Source: Aquipseudomonas alcaligenes MRY13-0052 | Lineage (GTDB): Bacteria; Pseudomonadota; Gammaproteobacteria; Pseudomonadales; Pseudomonadaceae | Assembly: GCA_000474255.1 (NCBI GenBank) | Contig: BATO01000003.1 | Location: 1 to 64,000 of the forward strand | Length of the DNA stretch: 64,000 bases | Direction: 5' to 3' | Shown: positions 7,893 through 16,912 of the stretch, one piece after another | How positions within the stretch are numbered: the stretch's first letter is position 1 | Layout of the letters: every line of letters begins with the position of its first letter | The notes under the pieces: generated by a model | Told to the model about the DNA's origin: nothing | What the model saw: only the letters and a program-made list of their open reading frames with translations | Databases searched by the model: none | Translations under genes and position numbers: made by a program

Positions 7893-9317
7893 TCAGGCCG
7901 CCGGCAGACGCAGGCGGACTTCCACGCCCCCGTCGAGGTTGCAGACCTGCAGGCTGCCGCCGTGCAGCTGAGCCACTTCCTGGACGAAGTTGAGCCCCAG
8001 GCCGGTGCTCTTGCGGCCGCTGCCGGGGCGCGCCAGGGAATAGAAGCGCTCGGTGAGGCGCGGCAGGGCGTAGTCGGGAATGGCCTCGCCCTGGTTGTAC
8101 AGCCGCAGGTCCAGCTCATGGCCGTCGCGGCTCGCGGCGATGCGGATCAGGCCGCCCGCCGGGGTGAAGTCCAGGGCGTTGTCCAGCAGGTTGGCCAGCG
8201 CCTGGCGCAGCAGGAAGCGTTCGCCCGATGCCTCAAGACCGATGTTCACCGCATTCTCGATGCGGAGTCCGGCGGCCTCGATGCGTGCCGCCTGGGCCTG
8301 CAACAGGTCTTCCACCAGGGGCGCCAGCGGCACCGGCACGCGCTCCTCCAAGCCCTGTCGCTGCTCGACCTGAGCCAGGTACAGCAGCCGCTCGATCAGG
8401 TGCTGCAGGCGCGCGCTCTCGCCGCTGATATTGGCCACGAAGCGCTGGCGCTGCGCCGGGGGCATCTCGCCCTCCAGCAGCTCGGCCGCACCCCGGATCG
8501 CCGCCAGCGGGCTCTTCAGCTCATGGGTCAGGGTGTGCACGTAGCGCTCGACGTAGGCCTTGCCTTCCAGCTCGGTGCGCATGCGCTCCACGGCTCGGGC
8601 CAGTTGCGCCAGCTCGCCACCGCGCAGGGTGGGCAACTCGGCGCGCTGGCCTTCGCTCACGGCCTGGGCATAGCGGGTGAGGCGCCGCAGGGAGCCGCTG
8701 AGCCACCAGGACAGCAGCCCGCCGATCAGCAGGCCGAGCCCGATGAGCCCGGCACCGAGCCAGGCCAGGCGCATCTGCGAGCGGTAGATGTAGGGCTGCA
8801 GCGAGCGGTTGGGCTTGGCCACCGAGACCACACCGATGATCCGACCGTTGTCGCGGATCGGCGCCGCCACGTACATCACCGAGGAGTCCGGGTCGCTGGG
8901 GTCTTCACGGGTGGAGCGGGCGCCGTACTGGCCGCGCAGGGTCAGCAGCACGTCGTTCCAGCCGGAGTAGTCCTGGCCCACGGCCAGGCCGCTGGAGTCC
9001 AGCAGCACCTTGCCGGTGCCGTCGGTGACGTAGATGCGGTGGTTCACCTCGGTCTTGCGCACGCCCCAGATCTCGGCGCCGGGCTGGCGCTTGCCATAGG
9101 CCTTGAGCAGCTCGGGCAGATTGCTCTGGCCCAGGGTGCCGTCGCGCACCGGATCGCGGAGGATCTCGGCCAGCAGGTTGGCGGTGTCCACCAGGGTCTC
9201 TTCGGTGGACTGGCGCACGCCGGGGCGGATCTCGTCCATCACCGTGCTCAGCACGAAGTAGCCAGCCAGGCCGACGAAGAGGAAGTACACCAGGAAGATG
9301 CGGACGCCGAGCGGCAT
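7893..9317 (-). CDS. creC: sensor histidine kinase CreC
   Basis: 474 residues, the usual CreC length. There is an N-terminal helix (FLVYFLFVGLAGYFVLSTV), a periplasmic sensor region to about 180, a second helix (LAWLGAGLIGLGLLIGGLLSWWL), HAMP, the phospho-acceptor motif HTLTHELKSPLAAIRGAAELL, and an HATPase domain with an N-box (NLLDNALDF) and a G-box (GRKSTGLGLNFVQEV). With CreB it responds to carbon source and, in Pseudomonas, to PBP4 inhibition. The gene is 13 bp after creB, so the two form an operon. Confidence 0.95.
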   Translation of the reverse strand: MPLGVRIFLVYFLFVGLAGYFVLSTVMDEIRPGVRQSTEETLVDTANLLAEILRDPVRDGTLGQSNLPELLKAYGKRQPGAEIWGVRKTEVNHRIYVTDGTGKVLLDSSGLAVGQDYSGWNDVLLTLRGQYGARSTREDPSDPDSSVMYVAAPIRDNGRIIGVVSVAKPNRSLQPYIYRSQMRLAWLGAGLIGLGLLIGGLLSWWLSGSLRRLTRYAQAVSEGQRAELPTLRGGELAQLARAVERMRTELEGKAYVERYVHTLTHELKSPLAAIRGAAELLEGEMPPAQRQRFVANISGESARLQHLIERLLYLAQVEQRQGLEERVPVPLAPLVEDLLQAQAARIEAAGLRIENAVNIGLEASGERFLLRQALANLLDNALDFTPAGGLIRIAASRDGHELDLRLYNQGEAIPDYALPRLTERFYSLARPGSGRKSTGLGLNFVQEVAQLHGGSLQVCNLDGGVEVRLRLPAA

Positions 9318-9330
9318 GGCGGGGCTCCGG

Positions 9331-10026
9331 TCAGGCGTTGGGGTCGTAGCTGTAGCCGAGGCCGCGATGGGTCTGGATCGGCTCGGCCTCGGCGTTCACC
9401 TGGCGCAGCTTGGCGCGCAGGCTCTTGATGTGGCTGTCGATGCTGCGCTCGTAGCCGGCATCGCTGGCGACGCCCACCGAATCCAGCAACTGCTCGCGGC
9501 TGAACACCCGCTCGGGCTGGGCCAGCAGCGTCTGCAGCAGGCGGAATTCGTGGCGGGTGAGGCTGAGCAACTGGCCCAGGTAATGAATGCGCACACGCTC
9601 CGCATCCACCACGAAGGCGCCTTCGGCCGCCGGGGCGGGCACGCTGGCCCGCGCGGCCTCCCGGGGCGCGGTGCGCTTGAGGATGGCGCGCACCCGAGCA
9701 GCCACCTCGCGGGGGCTGAAGGGCTTGACCACGTAGTCGTCGGCACCGATTTCCAGGCCCACCACGCGGTCGATCTCGGCATCCCGGGCGGTAAGGAAGA
9801 TCACCGGCACCTCGGAGAAGCGCCGCAACCGCTTGCAGGCTTCGAAGCCGCTGATATCGGGCAGGCCGACATCGAGGATGACCAGGTCGAACGGGTCACG
9901 GGCCAGCAGTTCCAGGGCCTCGCTGGCCAGGCTCAGCCAGGTGACCTCGAAACCGTCAGCCTGCAGGGCATAGACCAGGGTGTCGGCGATGGCCGCTTCG
10001 TCTTCGACAATCAGGATAGTGGGCAT
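9331..10026 (-). CDS. creB: response regulator CreB (OmpR family)
   Basis: 231 residues: receiver domain (MPTILIVEDEAAIADTLVYAL; phospho-acceptor Asp in DLVILDVGLPD; Lys in VKPFSPREV) and a C-terminal winged helix with the OmpR/PhoB text LTRHEFRLLQTLLAQPERVFSREQLLD and the ending HRGLGYSYDP. It is immediately upstream of creC in one operon. Its known target creD is in the same neighbourhood. Confidence 0.95.
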   Translation of the reverse strand: MPTILIVEDEAAIADTLVYALQADGFEVTWLSLASEALELLARDPFDLVILDVGLPDISGFEACKRLRRFSEVPVIFLTARDAEIDRVVGLEIGADDYVVKPFSPREVAARVRAILKRTAPREAARASVPAPAAEGAFVVDAERVRIHYLGQLLSLTRHEFRLLQTLLAQPERVFSREQLLDSVGVASDAGYERSIDSHIKSLRAKLRQVNAEAEPIQTHRGLGYSYDPNA

Positions 10027-10115
10027 GGCGTCCGTGCAGGCGGGGAAATAGCCGGCACGGTGCCGCAGGCCTCGAGCGGCGTCAATCCCGCCGAGGCCCT
10101 TGGCTCAGCCGTGGC

Positions 10116-10634
10116 TCAGCACTGGGGCTTGCCGGCGGTGAACTTTCGCCCGGGGTAGATGGCGGCGCGGAACTCGCGCAGGGCCTTGGCGCCGATCAGC
10201 AGCGGGTAGTTGAAGCTGCTGCGGTCGGTGAGATTGACCTCGACGGTGCGCTTGGTGTCGCCCAGGCACATTTCCATCTCGATCACCGGGCGCTTGGTCG
10301 GATCGGCCTTTTCACGCTCGTCGTCCTCGTCGTCGCCGGCTTCCTCGGAGCGCGTCTTGATCTTGCTGATGCGCGCCAGGCGGTGCTCGTAGACGGTGTC
10401 GTCGGCATCCTTGGTGGCCAGGCGGAAGCGTACCCAGTCGTCACCGTCACGCTTGAAGCGCTCGATGTCCTTGGCCGACAACGAGGCAGTCAGGGCGCCG
10501 GTGTCCATCTTGGCCTTGAGGGTCTGGCCGATCTCCGGCAGGCGGATGTACTCGTAGCGGCCGTAGAGCTCGGGGTCCTCGGCGGCGAAGGCCGGCAGGG
10601 CGACCAGGGTCAGCAGGGCTAGGAAGCGTTTCAA
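10116..10634 (-). CDS. RimK-associated retropepsin-like putative protease (DUF/Zn_protease family), secreted
   Basis: 172 residues with a signal peptide (MKRFLALLTLVALPAFA). The mature part carries the retropepsin-like signature KAKMDTGALTASLSA (catalytic-type DTGA) and YPLLIGAKALREF, as in the family annotated 'ATP-dependent zinc protease'. The structural analogy is to aspartic retropepsins rather than metalloproteases. An acidic insert (EEAGDDEDDEREK) sits in the middle. In P. aeruginosa a homologue also lies beside creB. Its substrate is unknown. Confidence 0.85.
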   Translation of the reverse strand: MKRFLALLTLVALPAFAAEDPELYGRYEYIRLPEIGQTLKAKMDTGALTASLSAKDIERFKRDGDDWVRFRLATKDADDTVYEHRLARISKIKTRSEEAGDDEDDEREKADPTKRPVIEMEMCLGDTKRTVEVNLTDRSSFNYPLLIGAKALREFRAAIYPGRKFTAGKPQC

Positions 10635-10695
10635 CGGGTTCTCCTCGGGATCAGGGTGCAGGGAGTAGGACTGGATGGCCGCTCATTCGTTCGCG

Positions 10696-11952
10696 TCACT
10701 TCGCCTTGGCGGGTGGCAGGCGTTCGCCACCCCAAAGGGCGTCGAGGTTACGGAAGCCCCAGTCTTCCGGGGCTTCGCGGCCGATGATGCGGTCGCGGCC
10801 GTCGAGGGCGGCGAGGTCGATCACCTCTTGGGGAATCGGCACCTTCGAGCGGGCCGAGAAGAACACCTTGACCCGCGGCAGCAGCAACGAGCGGGCGTTC
10901 TGGTCGATCACCACGCCGAGACGGCCGCTTTCCAGGCGCACCAGGGAGCCAGTGGGGTAGATGCCCACGGCCTTGACGAAGGCCTGGAACACCTGGGGAT
11001 CGAAGTGCCCCTTGGTCCATTCGGCCATCTTGTGCAACGCCTCGGCCGGCGCCCAGCCCTTCTTGTAGGGCCGGTCGGAGGTGATGGCGTCGTAGACGTC
11101 GCAGACCGCGCCCATGCGCGCCAGCAAGCTGATCTGCTCGCCGCCGAGGCGGTGCGGGTAGCCGCTGCCGTCGAATTTCTCGTGGTGGTGCAGGCAGACG
11201 TCCAGCACCAATGCGCTGACCTGACGGCTGTCGATAAGCATGCGCGCGCCGGCCTCCGGGTGGTGGCGCACCGTGGCGAACTCGGCGTCGGTGAGGGCGC
11301 CGGGCTTGTTCAGCAACTCCAGCGGCACGGCCATCTTGCCGATGTCGTGGAGCAGGCCGGCCAGGCCCGCCTCGCGCACCAGGGCTTCGCTGAGCTGCAG
11401 TTGGCGCGCCAGGGCGATCATCAGCGCGCAGACGGCCACCGAGTGCATGTAGGTGTATTCGTCGGAACGCTTGAGCCGCGCCAGGCTGATCAACGCATTG
11501 GGGTGGCGCAGTACCGAGTTGGTGATGGATTCCACCAGCTCGGCGGCGTGGCCCAGCTCGATGGCGTGGCCGAGGCGGGCGTCGCTGAACATCTCCATCA
11601 CCGCTTCGCGGGAGCGGGCGCAGAGCTGCACCGCGCGGGACAGTTCTTCTTCCATGCTCGCTGGGCTGACCACCACTGGCGGCGCCTTGGCGGCTTCCAG
11701 CAGGCGTGCCTCGGCTTCCTGCTGCACCTGCTCGGCGGTGCTCCCGCCGCTGGCGGAATCCGAGTCGATGTCCAGGCCTTTGGACGCGTCTATCCACACC
11801 TCGGTGACGGCACTGTCGAGGATGCGGGCGAGGTCCTTTTCGGATTTCAGCAGGAAGCTGCTCTTCCAGAAGGGGTGGTCCATCCATGAACCGCATAATT
11901 CCTGGACGTACATGCCCAGGCGCAGGTCGGACACAGCGATCTTCTTGAGCAC
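10696..11952 (-). CDS. HD-GYP cyclic-di-GMP phosphodiesterase with DUF3391
   Basis: 418 residues. The N-terminal DUF3391-type region (LKKIAVSDLRLGMYVQEL) is followed by an acidic linker and an HD-GYP domain from about 150: GLLHDIGKMAVP gives the HD pair, then HHPEAGARML, HHHEKFDGSGYPHRLGGEQI (the GYP motif) and ARMGAVCDVYDAITSDRPYKK. All residues expected for the metal centre and the GYP loop are present, so it should hydrolyse c-di-GMP. It resembles PA4108/PA4781-type enzymes. Single gene, divergent from the acyltransferase. Confidence 0.93.
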   Translation of the reverse strand: MLKKIAVSDLRLGMYVQELCGSWMDHPFWKSSFLLKSEKDLARILDSAVTEVWIDASKGLDIDSDSASGGSTAEQVQQEAEARLLEAAKAPPVVVSPASMEEELSRAVQLCARSREAVMEMFSDARLGHAIELGHAAELVESITNSVLRHPNALISLARLKRSDEYTYMHSVAVCALMIALARQLQLSEALVREAGLAGLLHDIGKMAVPLELLNKPGALTDAEFATVRHHPEAGARMLIDSRQVSALVLDVCLHHHEKFDGSGYPHRLGGEQISLLARMGAVCDVYDAITSDRPYKKGWAPAEALHKMAEWTKGHFDPQVFQAFVKAVGIYPTGSLVRLESGRLGVVIDQNARSLLLPRVKVFFSARSKVPIPQEVIDLAALDGRDRIIGREAPEDWGFRNLDALWGGERLPPAKAK

Positions 11953-12116
11953 GGTAACTACTCGATGGAAATACGCGAATGCGGCTCCATCATGCCTGAT
12001 GGCCAGCTGCCAGGACAGCCACGCGAACGGGACTTTCGCACCCCGTCACGTCTTGGCAAGCGAAGCCCGCTGCGTATCATGGCAACGCCACCCACAGGCC
12101 AAGGAGCCGAGGACCT

Positions 12117-13010
12117 ATGCGGGCGCTGCTGACTGGTATCACCACCATCCTGCTCATCCTGATCAACACCCTGGTGCTGATCGGCCCCATGCTGCTGATC
12201 GCCCTGCTGAAGCTCGTGCTGCCGGGCCAGGCGCTCAAGGACGCCTGCTCCCGCGCGGTGATGTGGATCGCCGAAGCCTGGGCCGAAAACGACAAGCGCA
12301 TCTTCGCCCTGCTCACCCCCACGGTCTGGGATATCCGTGGCGGCGACGGCCTGCGCAGCGATACGTCCTACCTGGTGGTCTCCAACCACCAGTCCTGGGT
12401 GGACATCCCCGCCCTGGTGCAGGCCTTCAACCGCAAGACGCCCTACTTCAAGTTCTTCCTCAAGAAGGAGCTGATCTGGGTGCCCTTCATCGGCCTGGCC
12501 TTCTGGGCGCTGGATTACCCCTTCATGAAGCGCTACTCCAAGGCCTTCCTCGACAAGCACCCGGAGATGAAGGGCAAGGACCTGGAGATCACCAAGGCCG
12601 CCTGCGAGAAGTTCAAGCGCTTGCCGGTGACGGTGGTGAACTACCTCGAAGGCACGCGCTTCACCCCGGCCAAGCAGGCGCAGCAGGGCTCGCCCTACCG
12701 CCACCTGCTCAAGCCCAAGGCCGGCGGCGTGGCCTTCGTGCTCGCCGCCCTGGGCGAGCAGCTCGACGCCATGCTCGACGTCACCCTGATCTACCCCGGC
12801 AAGCAGGTGCCCGGTTTCTGGGCGCTGGTGTCCGGCCAGGTGCCGACGGTCATCGTCGACATCCAGACCCGCGACATCGACCCCTCGCTGTGGCAGGGCG
12901 ACTACGAGAACGACCCGCAATTCCGCCAGCACATCCAGGACTGGGTGACCCGCCTCTGGGCCGAGAAGGACGCACGCATCGAGCAGCTGCGCGCCGAACT
13001 GCAGGGCTGA
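12117..13010 (+). CDS. PlsC-like 1-acyl-glycerol-phosphate acyltransferase (YihG type)
   Basis: 297 residues with an N-terminal hydrophobic helix (LLTGITTILLILINTLVLIGPMLLIALL). Acyltransferase motif I is NHQSWVD (HX4D), motif II includes KKELIWVPFIGLAF, and motif III is YLEGTRFTPAK. This is the YihG branch of lysophospholipid acyltransferases, used for membrane phospholipid remodelling. Start ATG has a plausible AAGGAG site. Monocistronic, followed by a strong palindrome at 13070-13096. Confidence 0.9.
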   Translation: MRALLTGITTILLILINTLVLIGPMLLIALLKLVLPGQALKDACSRAVMWIAEAWAENDKRIFALLTPTVWDIRGGDGLRSDTSYLVVSNHQSWVDIPALVQAFNRKTPYFKFFLKKELIWVPFIGLAFWALDYPFMKRYSKAFLDKHPEMKGKDLEITKAACEKFKRLPVTVVNYLEGTRFTPAKQAQQGSPYRHLLKPKAGGVAFVLAALGEQLDAMLDVTLIYPGKQVPGFWALVSGQVPTVIVDIQTRDIDPSLWQGDYENDPQFRQHIQDWVTRLWAEKDARIEQLRAELQG

Positions 13011-13069
13011 ATCAGCCCGCCTCCGCGCCCTCCACCCTCTTCCGCAGCATTTTCCGACGAAACGGCACA

Positions 13070-13096
13070 GCCCCCTTGAGCACTGGCTCAGGGGGC
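13070..13096. terminator. hairpin downstream of the acyltransferase gene
   Basis: GCCCCCTTGAGC-actg-GCTCAGGGGGC: a GC-rich stem with one bulge and a four-base loop, about 60 bp after the stop codon. There is no T-run, so it is a hairpin-only terminator candidate. Confidence 0.6.
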
Positions 13097-13155
13097 TGCG
13101 ATGCCCTGCGCGACGGGGTGTGGAAATTGGCCGAAAAGGCGCTTGCCGTGTTTAT

Positions 13156-13173
13156 ATTGAACGCTCGATCAAT
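13156..13173. promoter_or_regulatory. BetI operator upstream of betT
   Basis: ATTGAACGCTCGATCAAT is an 18-bp palindrome of the form ATTGANCGNNCGNTCAAT. It matches the known BetI operator class of bet promoters (TTGAAC/GTTCAA cores) and sits 115-132 bp upstream of betT in an AT-rich patch (TTTATATTGA). BetI is a TetR-type repressor released by choline. The betI gene itself is not in this window. Confidence 0.8.
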
Positions 13174-13287
13174 TTAAAAGGAACCTCGACGCCCTCTTCC
13201 GTTTCTCATCAGGCGCGTGCCTGAACCTGCGTCAAAGGAGCATTTCTTGTCGACCCCCTCCCCCTTCCGCCAAAGGGCCGCCCGACC

Positions 13288-15285
13288 ATGAGCGTGCCCA
13301 ATCCCCCCGGCAGCCTGCCGCTGCGCATGAACACGCCCGTCCTCTTGGGATCGGCGGGCTTCGTCCTGATCTTCGGCCTGGTGGTCGCGATCTTCACCGA
13401 GCAGGCCGGCGCCTGGTTGCTGCAGGCCCAGGCCTGGGCCGCCAACAGCGTGGGCTGGTACTACCTGCTGGCCATGACCCTGTACCTGGTGTTCGTGGTG
13501 GTCACCGCGCTGTCCGGCTACGGCAAGATCAAGCTCGGCGCCGACCACGACGAGCCGGAATTCAGCTACCTGTCCTGGGCCGGCATGCTGTTCGCCGCCG
13601 GCATCAGCATCACCCTGTTCTTCTTCTGCGTCTCCGAGCCGCTGACCCACCTGCTGCAGCCGCCCCAGGGCGAAGCCGGCGGGCCCGAGGCGGCGCGCCA
13701 GGCGATGCAGCTGCTGTTCCTGCACTGGGGCCTGCACGGCTGGGGCGTGTTCGCCCTGGTGGCCATGGCCCTGGCCTATTTCGCCTACCGCCACAACCTG
13801 CCGCTGGCCCTGCGCTCGGCGCTCTACCCGCTGATCGGCAAGCGCATCAACGGCCCCATCGGCTACACGGTGGACGCCTTCGGCATCATCGCCACGGTGT
13901 TCGGCCTGGGCGCGGACATGGGCTTCGGCGTGCTGCACCTGAACGCCGGCCTCGACTACCTGTTCGGCATCCCCCACAACCAGTGGGTGCAGGTGCTGCT
14001 GATCGCCCTGATGATGGGCGCGGCGGTGCTGGTGGCGGTGAGCGGCGTGGAAAAGGGCGTGCGGGTGATGTCCGACGTCAACATGCTGCTGGCCTGTTCG
14101 CTGTTGCTGTTCGTGCTCTTCGCCGGGCCCACCCAGCACCTGCTGAACATGCTGGTGCAGAACGTCGGCGACTACCTCAGCGCCGTGCCGGCCAAGAGTT
14201 TCGACCTCTACGCGTGGAACAGCCCCTCCGGCTGGCTGGGCGACTGGACGGTGTTCTACTGGGCCTGGTGGATCGCCTGGGCGCCCTTCGTCGGCCTGTT
14301 CATCGCGCGCATCTCGCGCGGGCGCACCATCCGCGAATTCGTTTTCGGCGTGCTGTTCATCCCCCTCGGCTTCACCCTGGCGTGGATGTCGATCTTCGGC
14401 AACAGCGCCCTGGAGCTGGTGCTCAACCACGGCATGACCGAACTGGCGGTCGGCGCCATCGAAGACCCGTCGATGGTCATCTACCGCCTGCTGGAAACCT
14501 ACCCCTGGAGCCGCACGGTGATCGCCGTGACGGTGTTCGTCAGCTTCGTATTCTTCGTCACCTCTGCCGACTCCGGCACCGTGGTGCTGTCGACCCTCTC
14601 CGCGCGCGGCGGCGAGGAAGGCGAGGACGGGCCCAAGTGGCTGCGGATGTTCTGGGGCGCGATGACCGCCCTGATCACCAGCGGGCTGCTGTTCGCCGGC
14701 AGCATCGATGCGCTCAAATCGGCAGTGGTGCTGACCTCCCTACCCTTCTCGCTGATCCTGCTGCTGATGATGTGGGGCCTGCACAAGGCCTTCTACCTGG
14801 AATCCCAGCGCCAGCGCGCGCGCCTGCATTCACTGGCACCGCTGGACCAGCGGCCACGCAAGGGCGGCTGGCGCCAGCGCCTCAGCCAGGTCGTGCACTT
14901 CCCCTCGCGGGACGAGGTGTACCGCTTCATGGAGCAGGAGGTGCGCCCGGCCATGGAGGCGGTGGCGGAGCAGTTCCGCGAGAAATCGCTGCGGGTAGAG
15001 ACCGAGCTGGACCCGGCCAACGCCAGCCTCAGCCTGGAGGTCGGCCACGGCGAGGAAACGCCCTTCCTCTACCGGGTGGTGATGCGCGGCTACTTCACGC
15101 CCTCCTTCGCCGTCGCCGGCCTGGACGCGCGCAACCTGCGCAACCGCCGCTACTACCGCGCCGAGGTGCACCTGGCCGAAGGCAGCCAGGACTATGACCT
15201 GGTGGGCTACAGCCGCGAGCAGATCATCAACGACATGCTCGACCAGTACGAACGGCACCTGCAGTTCCTGCACCTGGTGCGTTAG
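13288..15285 (+). CDS. betT: BCCT-family choline transporter BetT with long C-terminal tail
   Basis: 665 residues. Twelve predicted helices run to about residue 500, with BCCT hallmarks: SYLSWAGMLFAAGISITLFFFCVSEPLTHL, the signature WWIAWAPFVGLFIARISRGRTIREF, and SFVFFVTSADSGT. A cytoplasmic tail of about 160 residues follows (from HKAFYLESQRQRAR), typical of BetT forms that respond to osmolarity. It imports choline with protons. The BetI palindrome upstream supports choline induction and a BetT1-type role. The start at 13288 has a weak ribosome site; Met at 13327 is an alternative. Confidence 0.92.
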   Translation: MSVPNPPGSLPLRMNTPVLLGSAGFVLIFGLVVAIFTEQAGAWLLQAQAWAANSVGWYYLLAMTLYLVFVVVTALSGYGKIKLGADHDEPEFSYLSWAGMLFAAGISITLFFFCVSEPLTHLLQPPQGEAGGPEAARQAMQLLFLHWGLHGWGVFALVAMALAYFAYRHNLPLALRSALYPLIGKRINGPIGYTVDAFGIIATVFGLGADMGFGVLHLNAGLDYLFGIPHNQWVQVLLIALMMGAAVLVAVSGVEKGVRVMSDVNMLLACSLLLFVLFAGPTQHLLNMLVQNVGDYLSAVPAKSFDLYAWNSPSGWLGDWTVFYWAWWIAWAPFVGLFIARISRGRTIREFVFGVLFIPLGFTLAWMSIFGNSALELVLNHGMTELAVGAIEDPSMVIYRLLETYPWSRTVIAVTVFVSFVFFVTSADSGTVVLSTLSARGGEEGEDGPKWLRMFWGAMTALITSGLLFAGSIDALKSAVVLTSLPFSLILLLMMWGLHKAFYLESQRQRARLHSLAPLDQRPRKGGWRQRLSQVVHFPSRDEVYRFMEQEVRPAMEAVAEQFREKSLRVETELDPANASLSLEVGHGEETPFLYRVVMRGYFTPSFAVAGLDARNLRNRRYYRAEVHLAEGSQDYDLVGYSREQIINDMLDQYERHLQFLHLVR

Positions 15286-15312
15286 CTAGGGAGCCCGGGC
15301 TACGGAGCAGTC

Positions 15313-15386
15313 CGTAGGATGGGTAGAGCCCTGCGAAACCCATCGCTCCGAGGTGATGGGTTTCGCTTCGCTCTACCCATCCTACG
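15313..15386. repeat. REP-type inverted repeat, copy 3
   Basis: CGTAGGATGGGTAGAGC ... GCTCTACCCATCCTACG with inner GCGAAACCCATC/GATGGGTTTCGC arms. It is the most complete and compact of the four copies and lies between convergent betT and fdhA. Confidence 0.87.
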
Positions 15387-15445
15387 TCCTACAGCAAGCT
15401 CCGGGCCGTAGTAGGTCGGGTGAAACCCGACATGCCTTCCCCCAT

Positions 15446-15471
15446 AAAAAAGAGGAGCCCAAGGGCTCCTC
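15446..15471 (-). terminator. rho-independent terminator of the glyA-sox-fdhA operon
   Basis: GAGGAGCCC-aa-GGGCTCCTC (15452-15460/15463-15471), a perfect 9-bp stem preceded on the plus strand by six A, so the minus-strand transcript ends in a U-run. It lies 53 bp after the fdhA stop. Confidence 0.9.
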
Positions 15472-15523
15472 GTAAACAGGTACCGCAACGTAGCAGACGC
15501 GGTACCGGGGGTTTGCGGGTGGG

Positions 15524-16723
15524 TCAGGCGGCGCTGAACAGCTTGTGCGGGTCGATGACGAATTTCTTCGGCACGCCAGCGTCGAACTCGCCGTAGCCAC
15601 GGGGCGCTTCATCCAGGCCGATCACCTGCACACCGACTACTTCGGCGATGTTGATGCGGTCCCACATGATGGCCTGCATGAGCTGGCGGTTGTATTTCAT
15701 CACCGGGGTCTGGCCAGTGTGGAAGCTGTGGGACTTGGCCCAGCCGAGGCCGAAACGGATGCTCAGGCTGCCGATCTTGGCGGCCGCGTCCACCGCGCCC
15801 GGGTCTTCGGTGACGTAGAGGCCGGGGATGCCGATCTTGCCGGCGACCCGCACCACCCCCATCAGCGAGTTGAGCACCGTGGCCGGCGCTTCGTGCTGGG
15901 CACCGGCATGGCCGTGGCCGCGCGCTTCGAAGCCCACGGCGTCGACGGCGCAGTCCACTTCCGGCTCGCCCAGCAGGGCGGCGATCTGCTCGTGCAGCGG
16001 GGTGTCCTTGGACAGGTCGGCGATCTCGAAGCCCTGGGCCTTGGCATGGGCCAGGCGCACCGGGTTGACGTCGCCGACTATCACCACCGCGGCGCCCAGC
16101 AAGCGCGCGGAGGCGGCAGCGGCGAGGCCGACGGGGCCGGCACCGGCGATGTACACGGTGGAGCCCGGGCCGACGCCAGCGGTGACCGCGCCGTGGTAGC
16201 CGGTGGGCAGGATGTCGGAGAGGCAGGTCAGGTCGCGGATCTTCTCCATGGCCTTGTCGCGGTCCGGCAGTTTCAGCAGGTTGAAGTCGGCGTAGGGCAC
16301 CAGCACGTACTCGGCCTGGCCACCGGTCCAGTCGCCCATGTCGACATAGCCGTAGGCGCCGCCGGCACGGGCCGGGTTGACGGTGAGGCAGACGCCGGTG
16401 TGCTGTTCCTTGCAGGAACGGCAGCGGCCACAGGCGACGTTGAAGGGCACGGAAACCAGGTCACCGATCTTCAGGTTCTCGACGTCGCTGCCCTTCTCGA
16501 TCACCTCGCCGGTGATCTCGTGGCCGAGCACCAGGCCGACCTGGGCGGTGGTACGGCCGCGCACCATGTGCTGGTCCGAGCCGCAGATGTTGGTGGATAC
16601 CACGCGCAGGATGACCCCGTGCTCGATCTTGCGACCGCGCGGGTCCTGCATCTTGGGATAGTCGATCTTCTGCACCTCGACCTTGCCTGCGCCGAGATAA
16701 ACAACACCACGATTACCAGACAT
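15524..16723 (-). CDS. fdhA: glutathione-independent formaldehyde dehydrogenase
   Basis: 399 residues, the normal FdhA length. Zinc-MDR fold with catalytic zinc ligands in NICGSDQHMVRG and GHEITGEV, the structural zinc loop CGRCRSCKEQHTGVC, and an NAD-binding motif YIAGAGPVGLAAAA. It oxidises formaldehyde to formate with NAD and needs no thiol cofactor. Formaldehyde is released when betaine-derived methyl groups are oxidised, which explains its place at the end of the sox-purU cluster, just before a terminator. Confidence 0.96.
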   Translation of the reverse strand: MSGNRGVVYLGAGKVEVQKIDYPKMQDPRGRKIEHGVILRVVSTNICGSDQHMVRGRTTAQVGLVLGHEITGEVIEKGSDVENLKIGDLVSVPFNVACGRCRSCKEQHTGVCLTVNPARAGGAYGYVDMGDWTGGQAEYVLVPYADFNLLKLPDRDKAMEKIRDLTCLSDILPTGYHGAVTAGVGPGSTVYIAGAGPVGLAAAASARLLGAAVVIVGDVNPVRLAHAKAQGFEIADLSKDTPLHEQIAALLGEPEVDCAVDAVGFEARGHGHAGAQHEAPATVLNSLMGVVRVAGKIGIPGLYVTEDPGAVDAAAKIGSLSIRFGLGWAKSHSFHTGQTPVMKYNRQLMQAIMWDRINIAEVVGVQVIGLDEAPRGYGEFDAGVPKKFVIDPHKLFSAA

Positions 16724-16879
16724 GCATGAATCTCCTTTGTTGTTGTGGATACAAAGGCGCGGCCTGGGGCCACGCGGCCTTGTACTGGAGCGTGTGTCTG
16801 TTGCCGGAGCCGCCGGGTGGAACTGGCAGGGCGGCTGCCGAAAGCTGTAGCCGGACCTCAGTCCGGGGTCTGGCCCGCT

Positions 16880-16897
16880 CCCGGGCTGAAGCCCGGG
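16880..16897. repeat. CCCGGGCT palindrome in the purU-fdhA spacer
   Basis: CCCGGGCTGAAGCCCGGG, an 18-bp palindrome with an adjoining smaller CGGAC/GTCCG palindrome. An identical copy is at 25326-25343. Probably a small dispersed repeat with hairpin potential. Confidence 0.7.
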
Positions 16898-16912
16898 CTA
16901 CGTCTGTTCAGG

